DNA of 6,894 bases from Candidatus Campbelliibacteriota bacterium (lineage in GTDB: Bacteria > Patescibacteriota > Minisyncoccia > Phycocordibacterales > CSBR16-193), in the NCBI GenBank assembly GCA_007129455.1, contig SKVL01000048.1:1-6894 (forward strand). The letters run 5' to 3'. The notes beneath the pieces were generated by a model. That model was not told where the DNA came from, made no database searches, and saw only the letters and a program-made list of their open reading frames with translations. Numbering within the stretch: the stretch's first letter is position 1; each line of letters begins with the position of its first letter. Positions 1 through 4,772 of this stretch are shown piece by piece. A program made the translations under genes and the position numbers.

Positions 1-1
1 C

Positions 2-1141
2 GACAGACTGCACAACATAAGGACATTGAAATATGTACCGGAGCAAAAACGGGAAAGGATCGCCAAAGAGACCCTGGATATCTACGCACCGGTCGCCTAC
101 CGCTTGGGTATCCAAAGGATGAACCGAAAGCTTGAGGATGGCTCTTTCCCTTATGTATACCCGAAAGAGCACAAAGAGATAAAAGAGATATATAAAAAAG
201 AGCGCCGAGAACGCGAGGAGAGTCTTACCAAGTTCCACCGCTCAATAGTGAAAGAGCTTGTAAAAAAGAACGTCAAGGTCATAAAGACCGACTACAGAAT
301 GAAAGGTCTTTACAGCTTGTACCTGAAATACCTTCGCAAAGACAAAGACATCCATAAAATATATGACATTTTGGCCATAAGGATAATAGTGCCGACCGTG
401 GCCGACTGCTATAACGTTTTGGGTATCATTCACGGAAGCTGGAGGCCGATGCCGAAGAGAATAAAGGATTATATCTCTTTCCCTAAGCCGAACGGATACC
501 GGAGTCTGCACACCACGGTGTTCACCGGCGACGGAGCGATCGCCGAGATCCAGATAAAAACGGAAGAGATGCACCATGAGGCGGAGTACGGAATAGCCTC
601 ACACATCGCTTACAAAGACGGCTCAATAAAAAACGGCAAAGGTTGGCTGTCCCGTCTTGCTCTCTTCAGCTCATCACCCGAAAACAACGATGAAGACTCC
701 GACACACCCAGGCCGATCAATGCCGACAGCATTCCTTATTGGCTTAAAGAGCTCTTGGAGAATGACACTTCGTTCACGAACACGACCGAGTTCGTCGAGT
801 CCATAAAGGGTGACCTGTTCGAGCACCGGATCTTCGTGTTCACTCCCAAAGGAGATGTTATAGACCTGCCTCTTGACGCATCGCCGATTGATTTCGCTTA
901 CGCGGTCCATTCGGACATCGGCGACAAAACCTTCGGCGCCAAAGTCAACGACAAAATGGTCTCTTTGGACAAGCCCTTGCAAAACGGCGATGTTGTAGAA
1001 ATACTGACCAGATCCTCCAGCAAACCGAACGAGAAATGGTTAAGACACGCCAAAACATCACTGGCGCAAAGACGCATTCGTAACGCTCTCTCCAAAGGGA
1101 AAAATGACTCCCATATGTATCCGGAGAACCGGAACGAATAA
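2..1141 (+). CDS. rel: Bifunctional-type (p)ppGpp synthetase/hydrolase (RelA/SpoT family), 5'-truncated, short C-terminus
   Basis: RelA/SpoT proteins make and degrade the alarmone (p)ppGpp in the cytoplasm. The frame is open from base 2 and begins DRLHNIRTLKY, the conserved end of the HD hydrolase domain, so the true start lies upstream. The in-frame TTG at 26 is an internal Leu codon. In visible-residue numbering, the synthetase domain runs from about 96 to 205, with YRMKGLYSLYLK, then KPNGYRSLHTTV, then AEIQIKTEEMHHEAEYGIASH. The RIKD at 153-156 (bases 458-469) matches the RxKD signature of bifunctional enzymes, as opposed to the acidic ExDD of RelA-only synthetases. A TGS domain follows (about 272-337), then HAKTSLAQRRIRNAL, and the protein ends at visible residue 379. 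The helical, zinc-finger and ACT regions of long Rel proteins are absent, with a clean TAA stop. The full protein is probably near 520 residues (inference). It converges on parB with a 14-base gap. Confidence 0.93.
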   Translation, partial: DRLHNIRTLKYVPEQKRERIAKETLDIYAPVAYRLGIQRMNRKLEDGSFPYVYPKEHKEIKEIYKKERREREESLTKFHRSIVKELVKKNVKVIKTDYRMKGLYSLYLKYLRKDKDIHKIYDILAIRIIVPTVADCYNVLGIIHGSWRPMPKRIKDYISFPKPNGYRSLHTTVFTGDGAIAEIQIKTEEMHHEAEYGIASHIAYKDGSIKNGKGWLSRLALFSSSPENNDEDSDTPRPINADSIPYWLKELLENDTSFTNTTEFVESIKGDLFEHRIFVFTPKGDVIDLPLDASPIDFAYAVHSDIGDKTFGAKVNDKMVSLDKPLQNGDVVEILTRSSSKPNEKWLRHAKTSLAQRRIRNALSKGKNDSHMYPENRNE

Positions 1142-1155
1142 AATTTTTGGAGGTA

Positions 1156-2514
1156 TTACAAAGTAAAGTTGCGAACGGAGTAGATGTCATCATCGTCATC
1201 TTCATTTTCCTTTTTCTCCGTTTGAATGTCCTCCCCGCTCCCCTCTTTCGGTTCGGGAGTTGGTATGGGTTCAATCCGAGACTCTTCCTCAAGCGAGGTC
1301 TCGGGCTTGAACGAATCGTTTGTATGGTTAAAAGAAGGCTCTTTTCTTTCCTCGGTCGGTTGGGCGGTCGGTTGTGTTTGCGAAAAAGTATTTTCTTCTC
1401 CCCCCGAACTTTGTCTTTGGGTACTTTCCCTCTCAAGAACTTCTTCCGGCTCGGTCGGGGCTTGAGGTTTGGGTGAACTTATTGAAGAAGAGTCTTCTTG
1501 TTGCCTTTCGGGTTCAATGTCTCGGGTATCGCCCATGTTTTCGAAGTTTTGGGAATCCGGTGCCTGTGAAGAGGTCTCTTCCTCCTCGAGAGAGTGTTCC
1601 ATCTCCGGCTCGTTCTCTTCAGTTCCGTTTTTTGCTTTCATCTCCGCCTCGGCCAAGAAACTCTCCAGCATCGGCGCATTGCCTTGTTTTTTATACATCT
1701 TCAAGACCTCCAAAAGAGCGTGAAGGTCTTCTTGAGAAAAGTAGTCTATGGATATCTTCCCGCCAACCTCACCGGCGTGGATATTGACCCTGGTTCCGAG
1801 CGAATCGGTGAACTCTTTTTCCAGTGCCTCAATCTCGGGATTAATCTTGCCGGGTTTTCTTACTCTTTCTTTAGCTATCTTCTTGGCTATCCGTTCGGCT
1901 TCCCTGACTGAGATTTTCTTGTACATTATCTCCTTGAAAAGAGTCTGTTGCTCGGCCGGGTAATCAACAAGCATCATCAGCGGTCGGGCGTGTCCCTCGG
2001 ACATCTTTCCGATGCTCAACGCTTCCAGAATCTCTTTTGGGAGCATCAGCACCCTCATAGTATTACTGACATACTCCCTGCTCTTACCCACCTTTTTGGC
2101 TATCTGAGTTTTGGTGAATGAGAACTCCTTCGCCAATTTTTCAAACGCCTGAGCCCGCTCAACAACATTCAAATCTTCACGTTGCAGATTCTCAATAATG
2201 GCAAGCTCCAGCTTCATTAGATCGTTCTCTTCCCCTTCTCTTATCAGGACGGGAACCTCCTTGACGCCGGCGAGTTTGGAAGCGCGTAGACGGCGCTCTC
2301 CGGAGATTAGTTCGTACTCCACGGAAAGTCCACCGTCGGCTTTGGGTAACTCTTTGCGGGTCACGACAAGCGCTTGAAGTACGCCATACTGACGAATGGA
2401 GTTTGCCAAACTTCGAAGCTCTTCTTCGTTGAACTCTTTGCGTGGTTGGTAAGGATTGGGAAAAATCTTGTCAACCTCAACCCAAAAGACCGAATCTTGA
2501 TGAAAATATGACAT
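1156..2514 (-). CDS. parB: Chromosome-partitioning protein ParB with long acidic C-terminal tail
   Basis: ParB binds parS DNA near the origin and, as a CTP-dependent clamp, spreads on DNA to drive segregation with ParA. The 452-residue product has the full core. PNPYQPRKEF is at about 19-28, the CTP-binding GERRLRA at 72-78 and ENLQREDLN at 108-116. A helix-turn-helix spans about 133-159 (FTKTQIAKKVGKSREYVSNT). The C-terminal dimerisation segment is at about 239-285 (LGTRVNIHAGEVGGKISIDY). Typical ParB ends there, near 290 residues. This one continues for about 155 residues of low-complexity E/D/S/P/T-rich sequence, with roughly 45 acidic and 13 basic residues by hand count, ending in a run of Asp and IYSVRNFTL. 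The ATG at 2512-2514 is chosen because the family core starts just after it, but no Shine-Dalgarno site precedes it. No parA and no parS-like site is visible in the window. Confidence 0.95.
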   Translation of the reverse strand: MSYFHQDSVFWVEVDKIFPNPYQPRKEFNEEELRSLANSIRQYGVLQALVVTRKELPKADGGLSVEYELISGERRLRASKLAGVKEVPVLIREGEENDLMKLELAIIENLQREDLNVVERAQAFEKLAKEFSFTKTQIAKKVGKSREYVSNTMRVLMLPKEILEALSIGKMSEGHARPLMMLVDYPAEQQTLFKEIMYKKISVREAERIAKKIAKERVRKPGKINPEIEALEKEFTDSLGTRVNIHAGEVGGKISIDYFSQEDLHALLEVLKMYKKQGNAPMLESFLAEAEMKAKNGTEENEPEMEHSLEEEETSSQAPDSQNFENMGDTRDIEPERQQEDSSSISSPKPQAPTEPEEVLERESTQRQSSGGEENTFSQTQPTAQPTEERKEPSFNHTNDSFKPETSLEEESRIEPIPTPEPKEGSGEDIQTEKKENEDDDDDIYSVRNFTL

Positions 2515-2555
2515 TTTTAAAACTTAACTACACAAAAACTCTCTTGATAAAAATC

Positions 2556-2564
2556 ATTGTAACA
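2556..2564 (-). promoter_or_regulatory. Candidate parB promoter (extended -10)
   Basis: Read on the minus strand, this is TGTTACAAT, an extended -10 with one mismatch to TATAAT. Transcription would start near 2549, leaving a leader of about 35 bases before the parB ATG. No good -35 is visible, which is common with extended -10 elements. The call rests on motif matching alone in an AT-rich region. Confidence 0.45.
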
Positions 2565-2569
2565 TATAA

Positions 2570-2592
2570 AACTTAAGTAATATATTTAAGTT
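2570..2592. repeat. Inverted repeat AACTTAA-N9-TTAAGTT upstream of parB
   Basis: The arms 2570-2576 (AACTTAA) and 2586-2592 (TTAAGTT) are perfect 7-base inverted repeats around a 9-base spacer. They lie where the -35 region of the candidate parB promoter would be. The left arm is part of a 10-base direct repeat, TAAAACTTAA, found at 2518-2527 (just before the parB ATG) and 2567-2576. The heptamer therefore occurs three times in about 75 bases. An operator is possible, but AT-rich DNA makes short repeats likely by chance. Confidence 0.4.
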
Positions 2593-2612
2593 ATTAACGA
2601 TTTCCCTGCCTT

Positions 2613-2629
2613 ACAAAACAAAGTTTTGT
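2613..2629. promoter_or_regulatory. Inverted repeat inside the promoter, candidate operator
   Basis: The perfect inverted repeat ACAAAAC-AAA-GTTTTGT has 7-base arms (2613-2619 and 2623-2629) and fills the space between the -35-like and -10 elements of the small gene's promoter. That is a standard place for a repressor or activator site. The binding protein is unknown, and the repeat may be chance in AT-rich sequence. Confidence 0.35.
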
Positions 2630-2637
2630 GTTATATT
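2629..2637 (+). promoter_or_regulatory. Candidate promoter of the 74-aa gene (extended -10)
   Basis: TGTTATATT is an extended -10 element. A weak -35-like TTACAA lies at 2611-2616, 15 bases upstream. Transcription would start near 2644, giving a leader of about 38 bases that contains the strong ribosome binding site at 2671-2676. This placement also argues against a GTG start at 2628, which would lie inside the promoter. Confidence 0.5.
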
Positions 2638-2670
2638 GTATTCAGATTTTTAATGTTCATTTAAACACAA

Positions 2671-2676
2671 AGGAGG
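2671..2676 (+). promoter_or_regulatory. Strong Shine-Dalgarno site fixing the start of the 74-aa gene
   Basis: AGGAGG lies 5 bases before the ATG at 2682, an ideal match and distance. It decides the start against the upstream in-frame GTG at 2628 and the internal ATG at 2700. It is the only strong ribosome binding site seen before any gene in this window. Confidence 0.8.
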
Positions 2677-2681
2677 AAGAA

Positions 2682-2906
2682 ATGAACGAAAACAAAATAA
2701 TGGCCAAAACATGGTGGCGCCTTTTCAAAAACTCTAAAAATGAAAATGAAAAAATGAATTATTTTGAAAATCTTCTGAAGAGAATGGCGACAAAAAAACT
2801 ATCACCGGAAAATATCAATATTGATAAAAAAGAGTTTGAAGAAGCCAAAGCCATGTACGGCAAACGCTACAGAGAAGATGATGATTTTGTCGCCTCCTTT
2901 AACTGA
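2682..2906 (+). CDS. Small basic protein of unknown function (74 aa)
   Basis: I do not recognise this protein. It is 74 residues long, starts MNENKIMAKTWWRLF and ends DDDFVASFN. It is rich in Lys, Asn and Glu, has a WW pair at 11-12, no Cys, no membrane segment and no signal peptide, so it should be a soluble, mostly helical cytoplasmic protein (inference). The evidence that it is real is the setting: an extended -10 promoter, a consensus AGGAGG 5 bases before the ATG, and a strong terminator starting 30 bases after the TGA. It is thus a self-contained single-gene unit, divergent from parB, and its strong ribosome binding site suggests high translation. It is visibly more A-rich than its neighbours. 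A regulatory or nucleic-acid-associated role is possible but unproven. Confidence 0.8.
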   Translation: MNENKIMAKTWWRLFKNSKNENEKMNYFENLLKRMATKKLSPENINIDKKEFEEAKAMYGKRYREDDDFVASFN

Positions 2907-2935
2907 AAGTCCTTTATTTCTCTGAGAAAGTAAAA

Positions 2936-2977
2936 AGAAGCGCCCAATCAAATTTTTGATGGGCGCTCTTCTTTTTG
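2936..2977 (+). terminator. Rho-independent terminator after the 74-aa gene
   Basis: AGCGCCC (2939-2945) pairs with GGGCGCT (2961-2967). After a bulged A, ATCAA (2947-2951) pairs with TTGAT (2956-2960) around a 4-base loop. The T-rich CTTCTTTTT follows the stem. The left flank (TAAAAAGAAG) gives a matching T-run on the other strand, so the hairpin could work in both directions. It separates the small gene from the SET gene. Confidence 0.88.
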
Positions 2978-2984
2978 CTACCAT
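2976..2984 (+). promoter_or_regulatory. Weak candidate promoter for the SET gene
   Basis: TGCTACCAT, at the end of the terminator T-run, fits the TGnTAnnAT pattern of the other promoters here but has a poor -10 hexamer. A second option is GTAAAT at 2995-3000. Some promoter must lie between the strong terminator and the ATG at 3017 unless the SET gene depends on readthrough. Confidence 0.25.
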
Positions 2985-3016
2985 AGCAAACATTGTAAAT
3001 TGCGGAAAAAAACAAA

Positions 3017-3406
3017 ATGTCCAAGAAAAAAAGCAAATACAAAGTAAAGGTCAAAAGGTCCGACAGCGGACTCGGGCTTTTTGCCGAGGAATTGATTCCC
3101 AAGGGGGAGTTCATTGTGGAGTACTTCGGTGCTTATCTTTCAGAAGAGCAAGCCGACCAAAAGGGAGGCAAGTATCTTTTCGAGATTGAAACCGACTTGG
3201 TAATAGATGGAAGCTCCCGCAAGAACGTCGCACGCTACATAAACCACTCATGCAAACCCAACTGCGAAACGGTGATCGAGGGAAAGAGAATCCATATATA
3301 CAGCAAGAGAAAAATAAAGGCGGGAGAAGAGCTCAACTACAACTACGGCAAGGAATACTACAAAGACATGATAAAACCCTTCGGTTGCAGATGTGGACAT
3401 CATTGA
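3017..3406 (+). CDS. Minimal SET-domain protein (probable protein-lysine methyltransferase)
   Basis: SET enzymes transfer methyl from S-adenosylmethionine to protein lysines. At 129 residues this is little more than the domain. A basic N-terminus (MSKKKSKYKVKVKR) is followed by SGLGLFA (17-23, cofactor loop), FIVEYFGAYLSEEQA (32-46), ARYINHSCKPNCE (72-84, the NHSCxPN signature) and GEELNYNYG (103-111, the usual place of the catalytic Tyr). The end is GCRCGHH, a cut-down post-SET motif. CxC is present, but the third Cys of the usual CxCx4C is missing and two His residues end the chain, so zinc binding, if any, may use Cys79 and a His (inference). It lies just after a terminator and before the miaA promoter, so it is probably transcribed alone. 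No Shine-Dalgarno site precedes the ATG. The substrate is unknown; a DNA-binding or ribosomal protein is plausible. Confidence 0.9.
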   Translation: MSKKKSKYKVKVKRSDSGLGLFAEELIPKGEFIVEYFGAYLSEEQADQKGGKYLFEIETDLVIDGSSRKNVARYINHSCKPNCETVIEGKRIHIYSKRKIKAGEELNYNYGKEYYKDMIKPFGCRCGHH

Positions 3407-3437
3407 TGAAGATCTCAACTTTCGTCTCCTTTAAAGA

Positions 3438-3446
3438 TGTTATAAT
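3438..3446 (+). promoter_or_regulatory. miaA promoter: consensus extended -10, near-leaderless start
   Basis: TGTTATAAT is a perfect extended -10 (TGn plus TATAAT). The expected transcription start, 6-8 bases after the hexamer, is 3452-3454, only 2-4 bases before the miaA ATG at 3456. The mRNA would be leaderless or nearly so, consistent with the absence of a Shine-Dalgarno site. No clear -35 is seen. Confidence 0.65.
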
Positions 3447-3455
3447 AATTTGTAT

Positions 3456-4349
3456 ATGAAAATACCCCTAATCGCAGTAGTCGGGCCCACCTCCTCGGGA
3501 AAAAGTGATGTCGCCGTCACGATAGCTCTCAATTTCTCCGGCGAAGTGGTCTCGGCCGACTCCCGACAAGTCTATGTCGGCCTTGATATCGGTAGCGGGA
3601 AAATAACCGAGGAGGAAATGAAAAAAATCCCTCATCATATGCTTGATATAACTCCTCCGGAGACCCGTTATACCGTTCAGAGGTATAAGAAAGACGCCGA
3701 AAAGGCCATTGAAGAAATTCGCGAGAGAAGAAATCTGCCAATTGTTTGCGGTGGTACCGGCTTTTATATCTCATCGCTTATAGATAACATATTTTTCCCC
3801 AAAGTCGCACCGGACAGCGAGTTTAGAAAAAAATGCGAAGAAGAAGACCCCACCGCTCTCTTTGAAGAGCTGAAAAGCAAAGACCCGAGAAGAGCAGATA
3901 CCATAGATCCGGACAATAAACAGCGTGTTATTCGAGCTCTTGAGATAGTCAAGCACTTCGGCTCGGTCCCCGAAGTCGAGAAAAAGGGCTCTTTATACAG
4001 AAGTCTGCAGATCGGTTTGGATTTGCCCATGGAAGAATTGGAGGAGAGAATAGAAAAAAGGCTCGATAAGCGTATCAAAGCGGGAATGATCGAAGAAGCG
4101 CGACAGTTGCATAAAAAAGGTCTTTCTTTTGATAGAATGGAGGAGCTGGGTCTTGAGTATCGATTTCTAGCGCATCATCTCAAGGGAGAAGCCTCGGAGG
4201 CCGAGATGATTGATAACATAAGGGTCGCTAATATACAGTACGCCAAGAGGCAAAGAAAGTGGTTCAAACGAGACAGTCGTATCCGCTGGTTTCATCCCAA
4301 TGACGTTAAAGATATATGTGAGTTGGTGGATCAGTTTTTAAATGATTAA
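3456..4349 (+). CDS. miaA: tRNA dimethylallyltransferase MiaA
   Basis: MiaA transfers a dimethylallyl group to N6 of A37 next to the anticodon in tRNAs that read codons starting with U, stabilising codon pairing. The product has 297 residues, the usual family length. Landmarks are the P-loop GPTSSGKS (10-17), SADSRQVYVGLDIGSGK (33-49), HHMLDI (60-65), the prenyl-donor-site loop GGTGFYISSL (99-108), DNKQRVIRALEI (153-164), LGLEYR (231-236) and the tRNA-contacting QYAKRQRKWF (261-270). The ATG at 3456 is preferred over an in-frame TTG at 3450 because MKIPLIAVVGPT is the normal N-terminus and TTG falls at or before the predicted transcription start. No key motif is missing. The membrane-protein gene follows after 27 bases, so partial co-transcription is possible. 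Confidence 0.96.
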   Translation: MKIPLIAVVGPTSSGKSDVAVTIALNFSGEVVSADSRQVYVGLDIGSGKITEEEMKKIPHHMLDITPPETRYTVQRYKKDAEKAIEEIRERRNLPIVCGGTGFYISSLIDNIFFPKVAPDSEFRKKCEEEDPTALFEELKSKDPRRADTIDPDNKQRVIRALEIVKHFGSVPEVEKKGSLYRSLQIGLDLPMEELEERIEKRLDKRIKAGMIEEARQLHKKGLSFDRMEELGLEYRFLAHHLKGEASEAEMIDNIRVANIQYAKRQRKWFKRDSRIRWFHPNDVKDICELVDQFLND

Positions 4350-4376
4350 ATACAATAAAGTTTTTAAAACCAATCA

Positions 4377-4769
4377 ATGAAGAGCCTTTCAATATTAACG
4401 ATATATTTTTGGTGGCACTACTTTAAAGCGCCTCCTCGTATCTTTTTCTTAACCGTTCACTTTGTTCGGACCACTCTGCACTTTTTCTCCGTCCTTACAA
4501 TGATAAAGACCCTCCTGTCTCCTTGGAGACAGCTGAGTGCGGAGCGCTCCAAGAAAATTGACTTCACCGACATCATGTCGTCCATTGTCGTCAACACGAT
4601 AATGAGGATATTCGGGGCCCTGATAAAACTGACCATGATCGTTTTGGCACTGATCATCACAGCCCTCATGTTCGTCGGGGGCTTGCTCTTCTTGGTATAT
4701 TGGCTACTGATGCCGATGATTGTGATGTTCCTCTTTATTGCCGGTCCAGGTTTAATTATTCTTTTTTAA
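4377..4769 (+). CDS. Small integral membrane protein, probable partner of the downstream AAA+ ATPase
   Basis: The 130-residue product is strongly hydrophobic and I cannot assign a named function. An aromatic N-terminal stretch (about 5-46: YFWWHYF, FFLTVHFV, LHFFSVL) leads to TLLSPWRQL (45-53). A short polar segment (AERSKKIDFTD), VVNTIMRIFGA (71-81) and two long hydrophobic segments (about 84-110 and 112-130) follow, running to the C-terminus. The LLSPWR and VNxxMR motifs resemble a conserved hypothetical membrane protein I recall from Parcubacteria, often next to a Clp-like ATPase; this is memory, not a search. The stop is 3 bases before the next ATG, so the two are almost surely co-translated and likely act together at the membrane. 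The start has no Shine-Dalgarno site. A TACAAT at 4351-4356 could be a weak local promoter. Confidence 0.85.
   Translation: MKSLSILTIYFWWHYFKAPPRIFFLTVHFVRTTLHFFSVLTMIKTLLSPWRQLSAERSKKIDFTDIMSSIVVNTIMRIFGALIKLTMIVLALIITALMFVGGLLFLVYWLLMPMIVMFLFIAGPGLIILF
4515..4532. repeat. Perfect 8-bp inverted repeat inside the membrane-protein gene
   Basis: CTGTCTCC (4515-4522) and GGAGACAG (4525-4532) flank TT, able to form a 7-pair hairpin with a CTTG loop. It lies exactly over the codons of the conserved LLSPWRQ motif. No T-run follows, so it is not a terminator. It may be a by-product of codon choice. Confidence 0.5.
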
Positions 4770-4772
4770 TCC

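Noticed and set aside
26..28. TTG as the start codon of the Rel protein
   Set aside because: The frame is open upstream to base 2 and encodes the conserved DRLHNIRT of the HD domain, so this TTG is an internal Leu codon of a gene cut by the window edge.
1120..1148. Possible rel terminator (TCCGG-AGAA-CCGGA followed later by TTTTT)
   Set aside because: The stem has only 5 pairs and lies within the coding sequence, and the T-run begins about 11 bases after the stem, which is too far for a standard terminator.
1147..1787. Plus-strand open frames opposite parB, one with a GGAGG at 1149-1153 nearby
   Set aside because: They lie antisense to a clearly conserved gene, resemble no family, and arise from the low-complexity acidic tail read backwards; the GGAGG is too close to, or out of place for, a credible ATG.
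2628..2681. Longer version of the 74-aa protein starting at GTG 2628
   Set aside because: This start lies in the candidate -10 region and has no ribosome binding site, while AGGAGG is ideally placed for the ATG at 2682.
2515..2681. parS site near parB
   Set aside because: I looked for the TGTTTCACGTGAAACA consensus and its half-sites and saw none; the repeats here are unrelated AT-rich sequences.
3404..3445. TGA read as glycine (code 25), extending the SET protein
   Set aside because: The conserved genes in the window use ordinary GGN glycine codons and contain no in-frame TGA, and the extension (GGRSQLSSPLKML) resembles no post-SET tail.
4333..4368. Direct repeat AGTTTTTAAA at 4333-4342 and 4359-4368
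   Set aside because: It is short and AT-rich, the first copy is inside miaA codons, and it has no context suggesting a function.
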